This document shows positions 9,116-17,971 of a DNA stretch of 64,000 nucleotides, piece by piece. The position numbers and the translations under genes are program-made. Within the stretch, counting starts at the first letter, position 1; every line of letters begins with the position of its first letter. This DNA is from Nansenia antarctica (Eukaryota > Chordata > Actinopteri > Argentiniformes > Microstomatidae), in contig OZ022355.1 in NCBI GenBank assembly GCA_963989245.1, positions 26,209,289 through 26,273,288 on the forward strand, read 5' to 3'. Under the pieces are notes generated by a model, which was given only the letters and a program-made list of their open reading frames with translations, had not been told where the DNA came from and made no database searches.

Positions 9116-9180
9116 GCCTCGTTCATAGAGATGAGACATACTGTATATATAGAGATACATCTCATCACTATGAATGAGGC
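9116..9180. repeat. hairpin with 21-bp arms
   Basis: The left arm 9116-9136 (GCCTCGTTCATAGAGATGAG plus A) and the right arm 9160-9180 are inverse complements at 19 of 21 positions. The 23-nt loop includes GTATATATAG. It could be a small fold-back element. No independent sign of a functional RNA is seen. Confidence 0.7.
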
Positions 9181-9271
9181 TGGGCCATGCCAGAGTCTGA
9201 TGTCTCGCCCTGCCCTGACTGAAGAGTTCATCTGGGAAACGTTGGCAGACTGGGGTCTTGGAACAGCCAAT

Positions 9272-9295
9272 CTGTGTGTGTGTGTGAGTGTGTGT

Positions 9296-9345
<50 letters not shown>
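9272..9345. repeat. (TG)n microsatellite
   Basis: TG dinucleotides with a few GA and TC interruptions. The longest pure run is about 9299-9343. Confidence 0.95.
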
Positions 9346-9350
<5 letters not shown>

Positions 9351-9534
9351 AGTATTTGGCGCGTGGGTTTGTGTGTGTGTTTGTGAGGAGTCTATCGACG
9401 ATGCCAAGGAGTTGTTGGCACGGCGACCTGACTGTGGCATTGAGACTTCTTCCTGGCTGTTCTAGGGAGGTGAAGGTTAGCTTCCTGCTTGTTACTTTCC
9501 CACTGTTTCCCAATGTTTGAACAAACAGGTGTAT
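9346..9534. other. unique DNA between microsatellites
   Basis: No gene recognised. Open frames crossing this stretch run on into the simple repeats on both sides and are not credible. Confidence 0.4.
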
Positions 9535-9537
9535 CTC

Positions 9538-9583
<46 letters not shown>

Positions 9584-9825
9584 CCCTCTCTCCTTTCTCT
9601 CTCTTGCTCTGTCTCTCTCTCTCTCTCTCTCTCCTTTCTCTTGCTCTCTCTCCCCCTCTCTCCTCTCTCTCTCTCTCTCTCTCTTGCTCGCTCTCTCTCT
9701 CTCTCTCTTTTGCCCTCTCTCCTTTCTCTCTCTGTCTCTCTCTTGCTCTCTCTGTCTCTCTCTCTCTCTTGCCCTCTCTCCTTTCTCTCTCTGTCTCTCT
9801 CTTGCTCTCTCTCTCTCGCCCTCTC

Positions 9826-9867
<42 letters not shown>

Positions 9868-9868
9868 C
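9535..9868. repeat. (TC)n polypyrimidine tract with longer periodicity
   Basis: About 330 bp in which one strand is almost pure pyrimidine. TC runs are broken by TTGCCC, TTGCTC and CTGTC steps. A segment reading CCTCTCTCCTTTCTCTCT recurs about four times, so a higher-order period lies on top of the dinucleotide repeat. Such mirror-like tracts can form triplex DNA. The tract ends at TTTATTTCAG, which resembles a splice acceptor. Confidence 0.93.
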
Positions 9869-10065
9869 TTTATTTCAGGTGTATAATGAAGGACAGTATT
9901 TGTGGAGGACAGGATCCATGGCAGGCAAACCATGAATGTTAAAACAGTTGAGTGGGGGGGAGGCAGACAAGCAAAACGGAATGCTTTTGTAGGTTAATGG
10001 AGGTTTGGTTTGGTGTTAATAGCGGTAATGTTTCCAGCTCCGGTGAATTATTCAGTAAACACACA

Positions 10066-10200
10066 TTGGGGTGGAGGGAGATGGAGGGGGGTGGAGGGAG
10101 ATGGAGGCGGGTGTAGGGGGGTGGAGGGAGATGTAGGGGGGTGAAGGGAGAGGGGTGTGGAGGGAGATGGAGGGGGGTGGAGGGTGTAGGAGGGGGGAAG
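10066..10200. repeat. G-rich minisatellite
   Basis: Imperfect 15-22 bp units built on GGTGGAGGGAGATGGAGGGG. Many runs of three or more G make G-quadruplex formation plausible on the plus strand. Confidence 0.88.
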
Positions 10201-10232
10201 GAAAAGACAAGCATGCACATACTGTACTGTAT

Positions 10233-10311
10233 ATACACACACACACACACATACACAAACGCACACACACACACACACACACTCATACATACACAAACGC
10301 ACACACACTAA
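10233..10311. repeat. (CA)n microsatellite
   Basis: Two pure CA blocks joined by ATACACAAACG and CTCATACATACACAAACG spacers, which suggests an internal duplication. Confidence 0.93.
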
Positions 10312-10685
10312 AATCCTGGTAGAGAGTCAAGGCTCTGAAAAAGAAAACTCCCAATTTATCATTGCAGTCATGGCGACCTCGCGGTGATCAGACACGCTCT
10401 CGGCGCTCGCTGCTTTTTAACGTCCCGCGGGGCTCCGCAGAATGAGCTTTTAGCTACGATGTCTCTGGGTTGGTCCGATCTTCACGGTAGACTGAGGCGG
10501 GAGCGCTCGGTCCCTTCCACTAGTTTGTGTTAAGGTCCTCGGTTAGGGACCAAACTCATAGAGGCGCCCTCTCGTCTTTATTTATTATAGTGTGTTTATT
10601 TATTTTGTTTTTAGTTTATTTATTCATCACAGAAACCTTTTTACACCTGCAAAAAAAACCTGGATGAATAAAGGCTCAATACAAA

Positions 10686-10975
10686 TGAAAAGGGAGGGAG
10701 GGATGGAGGAACGGAGGGAGGGAGGGAAGGAGGAAGGGAGGGAGGGAGGGAGGAAGGGAGGGAGGGAGGGAGGGAGGGAGGGAAGGAGGAAGGGAAGGAG
10801 GGAGGGAGGAAGGGAGGGAGGGAGGGAGGGAGGAAGGGAGGGAGGGAGGGAGGAAGGAAGGGAGGGAGGAAGGAGGGAGGGAGGGAGGGATAAAGGCAGG
10901 GAAGAAGGGAAGAAGGAAGGAGGGAGAGAGGGAGGGATGGAAAAGGGGAAGGAGGAAGGAAGGAGGGGAGGGGGG
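10686..10975. repeat. GGGA/GGAA polypurine tract in copy 1
   Basis: About 290 bp of almost pure purine on the plus strand, made of GGAGGGAGGGA and GGAAGGA units. It is more than twice as long as the matching tract in copy 2 (12163-12300). Confidence 0.93.
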
Positions 10976-11283
10976 TGGGCTCGTGCGTTTTAAGTATTGG
11001 ACCAGAGCTCAGATGATGTCTCTCATTAGCGTGGGCACACACACATGTGTTTACCTCAGCAGCCCAATCTCAATCTTCCCCATCTGAAAACCGGAAAATA
11101 GACGGCTTCACATATCCACATCAAACCATCAGACGTCTCAAGGCTTAATTCTCTCCGTCCTGCATCACTGTTCTTTCTTTCCCTTCCACGGAAAGATTCA
11201 TTTTGCCATCGTGATTACCTCGTAAATCTCCATTTAAATGATAGAATAAAATAGAATAAATAGAATAATAACAAGCTGCCGCC

Positions 11284-11411
11284 CTCGTCACTATGAACGT
11301 ACGTTAACACAGGGCCTCGTCACTATGAACGTACGTTAACACAGGGCCTCGTCACTATGAACGTACGTTAACACAGGGCCTCGTCACTATGAACGTACGT
11401 TAACACAGGGC
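11284..11411. repeat. 32-bp minisatellite, four copies
   Basis: Units start at 11284, 11316, 11348 and 11380 and are essentially identical. Each holds the perfect palindrome AACGTACGTT. The matching site in copy 2 has three units. Confidence 0.95.
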
Positions 11412-11453
11412 GACCTCCCCAACGTTCCCCCATGACCCGGAGGAGTGACAGCA

Positions 11454-11547
11454 TACACACACACACACACACACACACATTAAACACACACACACACACA
11501 CACATTAAACACACACACACGCACTCTCACACACATACACACGCACT

Positions 11548-11594
<47 letters not shown>

Positions 11595-11682
11595 ACACAC
11601 TCACACACACACACAGACACACACACACACACACATAAAGAAACACACAGAAACACGCACACACTCAAATACGCACACAGAC

Positions 11683-11728
<46 letters not shown>

Positions 11729-11852
11729 ACAGACGCACACAGACACACGCACACACACACCCACACTCACACACAGAGAAACACACAGAAACATCCACCC
11801 AACCACGCACACACAGACGCACACACTCACATACGCACACACACACATACAT
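11454..11852. repeat. (CA)n tract in copy 1
   Basis: About 400 bp of CA-rich DNA with TTAAACACAC, CTCACACAC and GAAACACACAG interruptions. It contains internally duplicated subsegments (for example ATTAAACACACACACACA twice near 11479-11520). Confidence 0.95.
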
Positions 11853-12162
11853 ATGCAGAATGAGACTTGATCTGTTCTTGGGTGAGAGGCTCCCGCGAGG
11901 CTCTGCAGAATTAGCTTTTAGCTACTATGTCTCTGGGTTGGTCCGATCTTCACGGTAGACTGAGGCGGGAGCGCTCGGTCCCTTCCACTAGTCTGTGTTA
12001 AGGTCCTCGGTTAGGGACCAAACTCATAGAGGCGCCCTCTCGTCTTGATTTATTATAGTGTGTTTATTTATTTTGTTTTTAGTTTATTTATTCATCACAG
12101 AAACCTTTTTACACCTGCAAAAAAAACACCAAACCTGGATGAATAAAGGCTCAATACAAATG

Positions 12163-12300
12163 AAAAGGGAGGGAAGGAGGGAGGGAGGGAGGAAGGGAGG
12201 AGAGAGGGAAGAAGGGAGGGAGAGAGGGATGGAGGAAGGGAAGAAGGGAGGGATGGAGGGATGGAAAAAGGGAAGGGGGAAGGAAGGAGGGGAGGGGGGT
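12163..12300. repeat. GGGA/GGAA polypurine tract in copy 2
   Basis: About 140 bp, orthologous in position to 10686-10975 in copy 1. Confidence 0.93.
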
Positions 12301-12607
12301 GGGCTCGTGCGTTTTAAGTATTGGATCAGAGCTCAGATGATGTCTCTCATTAGCGTGGGCACACACACATGTGTTTACCTCAGCAGCCCAATCTCAATCT
12401 TCCCCATCTGAAAACCGGAAAATAGACGGCTTCACATATCCACATCAAACCATCAGACGTCTCAAGGCTTAATTCTCTCCGTCCTGCATCGCTGTTCTTT
12501 CTTTCCCTTCCACGGAAAGATTCATTTTGCCATCGTGATTACCTCGTAAATCTCCATTTAAATGATAGATGAAAATAGAATAAATAGAATAATAACAAAC
12601 TGCCGCC

Positions 12608-12703
12608 CTCGTCACTATGAACGTACGTTAACACAGGGCCTCGTCACTATAAACGTACGTTAACACAGGGCCTCGTCACTATGAACGTACGTTAACACAG
12701 GGA
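12608..12703. repeat. 32-bp minisatellite, three copies
   Basis: Units start at 12608, 12640 and 12672. The second unit reads ATAAACGTACG in place of ATGAACGTACG. Confidence 0.95.
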
Positions 12704-12746
12704 GACCTCCCCAACGTTCCCCCATGACCCAGAGGACTGACAGCAT

Positions 12747-12985
12747 ACACACACACACATTAAACACACTAAACACACACACACATTAAACACACTAAAC
12801 ACACACACACACGCACACACACTCACACTCACACACAGAAACACCCACACACGCACACACTCACACGCACACACACACACACACACCCACACTCACACAC
12901 AGAGAAACACACAGAAACACCCACCCAACCACGCACACACAGACGCACACACTCACATACGCACACACACACATACATACGCAGA
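12747..12985. repeat. (CA)n tract in copy 2
   Basis: CA-rich DNA, with the TTAAACACACTAAACACAC block occurring twice at its start. Confidence 0.94.
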
Positions 12986-13286
12986 ATGAGACTTAATCTC
13001 TTTCTGAGTTTCCAGAGTGTTATTCTATATTCTATATTCTCCAACAGCATGTTACAACTGTGTATTTATTCGTTATATTATGTGGTGGCTGTTGTAGAAA
13101 AGCAATTGACCATTCGAGGGCGGGGGTTGTGGACTCATTTACCACTGTACAGGGTTTTCCGGTTTTCTCTGTGTGCCACAACCCCCTTCCTCTCATGGTA
13201 AATTGCTTCCTTCATATATTTCATAAATCTATGATTTGAATAGTGTATGTCTCAACACATGACCTGTATCTCTGCATGCTGGGCTG

Positions 13287-13475
13287 GGTTGAATGTCTGC
13301 ACTGTGTGAACTGTATTTGTGCAAAAGTAAACTGCTTTTGAGAGTTTTTGTTAGTGTAGCTGTCAGATATATATATATATTTTCCCCAGTAGTTTCCAGA
13401 GTGAATATATGATATGATGCTGGTTGAATGTCTGCACTGTGTTTGTGTGTATAAAAGTCAAACCGCTTGAGATCA
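13287..13475. repeat. imperfect tandem duplication, offset about 135 bp
   Basis: GGTTGAATGTCTGCACTGTG occurs at 13287 and 13422. Both copies are followed by a similar AAAAGT.AAAC.GCTT segment. A TATATATATA run lies between them. No gene is recognised from 13006 to about 13930. Confidence 0.65.
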
Positions 13476-13924
13476 TTATCGCCCCGCAACATTTCGTATG
13501 CAGGCAAACATGGCAGGAGGACAGATGCTGTGTCTGTTGCTTTAGTCTTTAAGAAGGTAAAAAAGGACTCTGGAATGTGACGGAATGGCACAAACAAGCC
13601 GGTCGCGAGGCTGTCAGAGAGACGGTGTAAACAAACGGAGACGCTGCAGCCCAGAGAACAGAGTGTGTTGAGTGTGTTGCGACACGGCTCGCGCATCAAA
13701 CGTTTTTTTTTTGTGGTTGTTGAACGTTCCCGGGAGAAATCAGACATCTTCGCTTTCTCGTCCAGGCAGCTGTTTGCTTAACTTTTACAGGCTGGGTTTT
13801 CACAGAAACTGATTCAAAAAATACGGAATAAACCGTGAGGAGGGAACGTCGAAAGAAAGAAAGAAAGTGAAAGTGACAGTCAAGTGAAATGAGTGGACGC
13901 TCTCGTTCGCCACAATGTTGTAGC

Positions 13925-14015
13925 GGAACGGCAGGGTTCGAACAGCTCGGCCTAAGCGGGGATCGAACCCATGACCCTCCCTCGCATCCCAACGGGCAGC
14001 GCTAACCCGCAACAT
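13925..14015 (-). mobile_element. tRNA-derived SINE head fragment
   Basis: The minus strand contains GTTGCGGGTTAGCGCTGCCC (box A-like) and GGGTTCGATCCC, a perfect box B core, about 45 nt apart. Nothing shows a complete cloverleaf, so it is more likely a SINE head than a tRNA gene. Confidence 0.5.
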
Positions 14016-14175
14016 CAAGAGAGTTTAACACTAGAAAGTCTGCTCCTCTTCCTGTGTTTATCACGAGTGTGGTGGAGTCATTATCCCAGAGTTTACCCCT
14101 AACCCTTTAATAACCCACAGTGGGTTTAAAACCCGGTAACCAATAACCCGGTTCTGTGTTCTTGTCCCGGTCCAG

Positions 14176-14265
14176 GAGCATCCAGCTGAACCCGGTCCAC
14201 TTCCAGAACCACCTGAGGCAGGCCATGGTGTTCCGTCTGCTGGGGGACCTGCGGGCCGCCGCCAG
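14176..14265 (+). CDS. candidate internal exon of an unidentified host gene (TPR-like)
   Basis: A pyrimidine-rich acceptor (TTCTTGTCCCGGTCCAG) ends at 14175 and a strong donor (GTAAGG) starts at 14266. The 90-bp exon between them reads open with phase 2 at both ends. It encodes about 29 residues, including NPVHFQNHLRQAMVFRLLGD followed by LRAAA. Nearly every third position is G or C, unlike the neighbouring DNA and typical of constrained fish coding sequence. The pattern of Ala/Leu/Gly spacing and NP resembles a tetratricopeptide helix pair, and one TPR per roughly 90-bp exon would fit. No further exon of the same gene is visible in the window, and the repeat arrays downstream would have to lie in an intron or at the gene end. 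The gene is not identified. Confidence 0.5.
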
Positions 14266-14345
14266 GTAAGGGTGGGTCGGTGCCGGTGGGCCGTCAGTGT
14301 TGCCAGGTGGGCAGTCAGTGTTGCCAGATCGGATTGATGATAACT

Positions 14346-14580
14346 GGTAAATGGACTGCACTTATATAGCGCCTTTATCCAAAGCGCCTTACAACGGCCT
14401 CTCATTCACCCATTCACACACATTCACACACCAATGGCGGCAAGCTGCCATGCAAGGCGCAGGCCCGCTCACTGGGAGCAATTTTGGGGTTCAGTGTCTT
14501 GCCCAAGGACACCTCGACATGTGGCCAGCCGGGGCACGACCGCCGATCTGCCAACCTTGTGATCATTAGACGGCGGCTCT
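14346..14580 (-). mobile_element. tRNA-derived SINE, 5'-truncated
   Basis: Same family as 8779-9030. Shared parts include GGTAAATGGACTGCACTTAT, CCAATGGCGGCAAGCTGCCA and the inverse of a box B region at about 14530-14545. The box A end is missing after about 14580. It contains a CGCCTTTATCCAAAGCGCC segment that the other copy has altered. Confidence 0.87.
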
Positions 14581-14990
14581 TGACGGGAGTCTGTTCGGAC
14601 TTTCATTCAGATTTAAAAAAAAAAAAAATGTCAACGTTGTCAACTCAATGACACACTCGCTAGTCAAGCCAAGATACTGCAATGCAATGGATTCGGTTAG
14701 TGATCAAATCAAAGTATATTCGCACAGGGAATTGACTCGGTGTGGTCGGTGCATAGGACATAAAGACACAGACAACAATATAATAATAAAAACAACAACA
14801 ATGTAATAAACAACACTATATAAGCAAAAATAGTTTAAAAAGGACAATGGGGAAGGGGCGGTAATCCCCAGGACACCTCTTCCTGCTTTCCTTTCCCTCT
14901 CTTTCTCCACTTTTGTGACAGACGAACACTAAAGATTCAGCTTCCTAATTCCACTATTGGTGGAGACGTGAGGCTGTGAGTGGAGGGGGG
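14581..14990. other. no gene seen; possible LINE 3' remnant
   Basis: The 14703-14860 part (AAGTATATTCGCACAGGGAA, GGTCGGTGCATAGGACATAA, A-rich stretches) has the look of an old LINE 3' UTR, but I cannot assign a family. The remainder is unique DNA up to the hAT left terminus. Confidence 0.35.
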
Positions 14991-15006
14991 CAGTGGCGTG
15001 CAGTCA

Positions 15007-15034
15007 GGTGAGGCAGGGTAGGCAGTGCCTCACC
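15007..15034. repeat. subterminal hairpin of the hAT element
   Basis: GGTGAGGCA (15007-15015) and TGCCTCACC (15026-15034) form a perfect 9-bp stem with a 10-nt loop just inside the left terminus. Subterminal motifs in hAT elements commonly bind transposase; that role here is inference. Confidence 0.75.
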
Positions 15035-15543
15035 CAGGCATTTAAGAAAGAAAAAGAATATCAGTCTTTTTAAAATATGTTTTTATTATTTTTTTATCTC
15101 AAAAATATATTTTTTTAAAATTTATTTTACTAATTATTCTTAACTTTAATGTGTTAAAATGTTGTTAAAATAAAAATAAATGATGTAAAATGTGTTGTTT
15201 TAAAAATAGAATGCATGCCCTGGCACCAGGAGAGTTTGCTCCCAAAGCTAGCTGATTGCTGATTGCTGGCGAGAGGCACCTGTGTGTGCGAGAGGCAGAC
15301 TGTGCTTGTGCTTCTGTGCTATGCGAAGTGATAGACCAACGGTTTCGTAGGTTTGCGCATGCGTAGTCTGTTCTCACATTGTCTTCATTGATGGACGTTG
15401 AGGCACCGTGCCACGCTGCTTCTGACTGTCTGACAGCATGATTGACAGTTTGCGTTTGGCTTGTTTGGCTTGCCGTAGCGGCATTCCTCTGCTGTTTGCG
15501 CCACGGTTCTACATTTCCCCAGCTAACTTGCGATCTCTGCATC

Positions 15544-17670
15544 ATGAATATCCAACAGTTCAAAAGATTTTCAACCTTCAGTTTTGAGCAAAAAGTAAAT
15601 GTGATTGAAAATGGGAGGGCAACACCTGACCTATCTCAATTAACCCAAAGGAAGGGACAGAAGATTGTACGAACATTTCAAATGGAATGGTACAAAAAAA
15701 AGGACTGGCTGTGTGGATGTAGCCAGGCTAACAAGCTATTCTGCTTCCCTTGCCTATTGTTCTCGTCTAGCGACAGCGTGTGGGTGAAAGGGGGCTACTG
15801 TGACCTGAACAATTTTCCAAGAGCTTTAGAGAAGCATGAAAAATCCATAGCCCACATCCACTCTCAGATGGCCTTGAAAACCTTTGGCAAAAGTCGCATA
15901 GACATGGCCCTGGATGAGCAGCACCGGCTGCATGTTACTGCACACAACGCAAAGGTAAAGGACAACAGGGAAATCTTGAAAAGCCTAATTGATGCAACAT
16001 GCTACCTTGCTAAACAAGAATTAGCATTTCGGGGGAACGACGAGAGCAGTAGCTCCATCAATCGTGGGAATTATGTCGAACTTTTACATTTGATGGCAGG
16101 AAAGGATGAGAAATTAGCTGCACATTTAAAATCATCAACTGTGTTTATGGGTACATCGAATAGGATTCAGAATGACATTATTGAAGCAATCGGTGATGTC
16201 GTAAGGTTTCATATAAAAAATGACATAAAGGCTGCGTCATTTGTTGCACTCGAAGTGGATGAAACCACGGATATCACAAACAAAGCCCAAATATCTGTGA
16301 TTTTTCGATATGTCAACAGCGACAGTGAAGTAAAAGAAGCCTTTTTGGGATTTGATGACGTGAGCAATGACAGGCGGGCACAGGCAATATCAGAATATGT
16401 ATTGGCTGTATTACATAAATATGAGTGCATTGAAAAGTTAGTCGCCCAAACCTATGATGGAGCTGCAGTGATGGCCTCTGAGCTCAACGGAGTACAGGCA
16501 AAAATAAAAGAAAAAGTGCCAGAAGCTACCTTTACGCATTGCTATGCACATAAATTAAACCTAGTCCTTTCACAATCAGCAAAATACATTCCAGAGTGTA
16601 AATTGTTTTTCAAAACTGTTGAAGGGCTCGCATCATTTTTCAGCAAGTCTACCAAACACACACATCTACTGGATGAAATTGTGAAATCCCGCATCCCTAG
16701 GGCATCGTCTGTTAGGTGGAACTCAAACTCCAGGTTGGTACAGACTATCCTCCAACACGTACCAGATCTCCGCCAAGTCTTCCGGACAATGATGGAGAAC
16801 ACTGATGGATGGGACGGCGAGACTCTCGCTATGGCCTCTGGATTTCATCTGTTGCTTTCAAAAGCATCCACCTATTTTCTCTTGAATGTTTATGGTGACA
16901 TATTCACCGTGACAGACGCGCTCTTTCGTGTTCTTCAGAACAAGACAATGGATATTGGCCTATGTTGTGTGCGCGTCAGAGACACCATGTGTGCGTTGAA
17001 CAATCAGCGCGAACAGTTTGATAGTTTATATGATCGTTTTGAACAGAAATGCAATGAACTGAATCTTTCGGAAGACAATTCTCGCCACAGCAGATCCCCC
17101 AGAGATGAGAGGAGGAGACTGTTTTACAGTGTTCTTGACAACATCACTGTACAAATGAAGGCCCGGTTTCACAATATGAATGAGCTTGCTTTCCTTGGCC
17201 TCGTTGACAGCAAGAAATTTGCGGAGATGTCAGTTAATTTTGACTGTGACAAATTGGAAAGTCTGTCCAAATACGCAAAATACTTTGATCTAGTTAGATT
17301 AAAATCTGATTTGGTGGGATTATACTGTTCACAAATGGTCCAGGGAATGTCACCTGTACAACTGCTTACATTCTTGAGGGACAATGACCTGCAGGAGACA
17401 GTACCTCAGGCCACAAAGCTATTGAAGCTGGTCTTAACTATACCTGCTACAACCGCTTCTGTGGAGAGGACCTTTTCAGCATTAAAACGCATCAAGACCT
17501 ACAGCCGAAATAGGATGGAACAGGACAGGCTTTCATCTTTGGCTCTGATTTCCATTGAAAAGGAGAGACTCATGAAACTAATGAATGCACCAGACAAGGA
17601 GGACTTCTATAACAAAGTGATCAGCATCTTCGTCCAGAAGGATAGACGGATGGACTTCATTTACAAATAA
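15544..17670 (+). CDS. hAT-family transposase (TTF-type zinc finger, DUF4371, hAT dimerisation domain)
   Basis: Uninterrupted frame of 708 residues from the Met at 15544 (MNIQQFKRFSTF). The frame is open back to an ATG at 15442, but those 34 residues are hydrophobic and Cys-rich and look like leader DNA. Residues 50-106 form a TTF-type zinc finger (CGC at 57-59, FCFPC at 66-70, HEKSIAH at 98-104). VDETTDI at 238-244 holds the first catalytic Asp and YDGAAVM at 304-310 the second. CYAHKLNLVL at 333-342 is the hAT C/DxxH motif, and RW at 391-392 precedes the helical insertion. PATTASVERTFSALKRIKTY at 634-653, with Glu641, opens the C-terminal dimerisation domain. The protein should cut and paste its own element in the nucleus. 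Lack of stops or frameshifts over 2.1 kb suggests recent activity. Domesticated relatives with this architecture exist (ZMYM and 'zinc finger HAT' types), so a host role is possible, though the transposon terminus next to it argues against this. Confidence 0.93.
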   Translation: MNIQQFKRFSTFSFEQKVNVIENGRATPDLSQLTQRKGQKIVRTFQMEWYKKKDWLCGCSQANKLFCFPCLLFSSSDSVWVKGGYCDLNNFPRALEKHEKSIAHIHSQMALKTFGKSRIDMALDEQHRLHVTAHNAKVKDNREILKSLIDATCYLAKQELAFRGNDESSSSINRGNYVELLHLMAGKDEKLAAHLKSSTVFMGTSNRIQNDIIEAIGDVVRFHIKNDIKAASFVALEVDETTDITNKAQISVIFRYVNSDSEVKEAFLGFDDVSNDRRAQAISEYVLAVLHKYECIEKLVAQTYDGAAVMASELNGVQAKIKEKVPEATFTHCYAHKLNLVLSQSAKYIPECKLFFKTVEGLASFFSKSTKHTHLLDEIVKSRIPRASSVRWNSNSRLVQTILQHVPDLRQVFRTMMENTDGWDGETLAMASGFHLLLSKASTYFLLNVYGDIFTVTDALFRVLQNKTMDIGLCCVRVRDTMCALNNQREQFDSLYDRFEQKCNELNLSEDNSRHSRSPRDERRRLFYSVLDNITVQMKARFHNMNELAFLGLVDSKKFAEMSVNFDCDKLESLSKYAKYFDLVRLKSDLVGLYCSQMVQGMSPVQLLTFLRDNDLQETVPQATKLLKLVLTIPATTASVERTFSALKRIKTYSRNRMEQDRLSSLALISIEKERLMKLMNAPDKEDFYNKVISIFVQKDRRMDFIYK

Positions 17671-17671
17671 A
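17666..17671 (+). terminator. AATAAA polyadenylation signal overlapping the stop codon
   Basis: The hexamer spans the TAA stop of the transposase (17668-17670). If used, the transcript would have a very short 3' UTR and would end before the TC tract and the minisatellite. Confidence 0.5.
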
Positions 17672-17769
17672 GTAAGTGCCCCCCTCCCATTGGCTTTGTG
17701 CATGTTATAATGTGATGGTGGTTGTGGTGCGCTGACACAAAACTCATTCCTGGACAGCGCTGCCTGTCT

Positions 17770-17773
<4 letters not shown>

Positions 17774-17821
<48 letters not shown>

Positions 17822-17825
17822 CCTC
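17774..17825. repeat. (TC)n microsatellite
   Basis: About 20 TC units followed by CCCTCCCTC, located between the transposase stop and the minisatellite. Confidence 0.95.
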
Positions 17826-17971
17826 GTCGTCTGTCTCATTCAGACGACCGAATAGCCTATAGTAGTAGTATAGTATATTATTATTATTATTTGAAAATGG
17901 AAAAGATTGATCAGTGGACTATGGTTGTGTCTTTTGGCTTTTTGGAGACTTAAGCAGATGTTTCCTCTATA
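17826..17971. other. unique border between hAT gene and minisatellite
   Basis: Contains TATTATTATTATTATT at about 17876-17891 and, at 17944-17959, GGAGACTTAAGCAG, which resembles a shortened minisatellite unit. The true array starts with GGAGACTATACTTAATAACA at 17972. Confidence 0.5.

Larger units (their letters stand above)
10423..11885 (+). repeat. copy 1 of a tandemly duplicated 1.1-1.45 kb block
   Basis: The block begins TCCCGCGGGGCTCCGCAG and ends near GCAGAATGAGACTTGATCT. It is followed at once by copy 2 (11891-13005) in the same orientation. Order inside both copies: a unique 250-bp part, a GGGA/GGAA purine tract, a unique 300-bp part, a 32-bp minisatellite, then a CA tract. Unique parts differ by few substitutions, so the duplication looks recent. 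I see no gene in it; open frames are confined to the simple repeats. Confidence 0.93.
11891..13005 (+). repeat. copy 2 of the tandemly duplicated block
   Basis: Starts TCCCGCGAGGCTCTGCAG and ends near GCAGAATGAGACTTAATCT. It is shorter than copy 1 (about 1,115 against 1,460 bp), mostly because its purine tract, minisatellite and CA tract are shorter. Confidence 0.93.
14991..17971 (+). mobile_element. hAT transposon with intact transposase; right end not found
   Basis: The left terminus is CAGTGGCGTGCAGTCAGG at 14991, directly comparable with the CAGTGGCGGGCGGTGC terminus of the deleted hAT at 5451. A subterminal hairpin follows, then AT-rich DNA, then the transposase gene. After the stop codon I found no inverse CAGTGG terminus before the minisatellite starts at 17972. 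The stated end is only the array border. The 8 bp before the left end are GAGGGGGG; no second copy was found downstream in the unique DNA. Either the right end was lost or it lies beyond the array. Confidence 0.8.

Noticed and set aside
9037..9933. Long frame rich in Arg/Glu repeats on the minus strand
   Set aside because: It is the translation of the TC/GA tract and a CA tract; no non-repeat domain.
10592..11042. Gly/Arg/Glu-rich and Pro/Leu/Ser-rich frames over the purine tract
   Set aside because: Both strands are open only because the simple repeat lacks stops.
11432..11852. Thr/His and Cys/Val repeat frames over CA tracts
   Set aside because: Typical artefacts of dinucleotide repeats. 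The same holds for frames at 183-470, 621-1018, 10048-10308 and 12692-13050.
13229..13747. 172-codon minus-strand frame
   Set aside because: No recognisable motif. The repeated HSADIQP phrase comes from a DNA duplication (13287-13475), and codon use shows no constraint.
14099..14120. Telomere-like CCCTAACCC
   Set aside because: Fewer than two adjacent hexamers, then it diverges; no array.
15442..15543. N-terminal extension of the transposase with a signal-peptide-like hydrophobic run
   Set aside because: A secretion signal makes no sense for a nuclear transposase; the Met at 15544 starts the conserved part.
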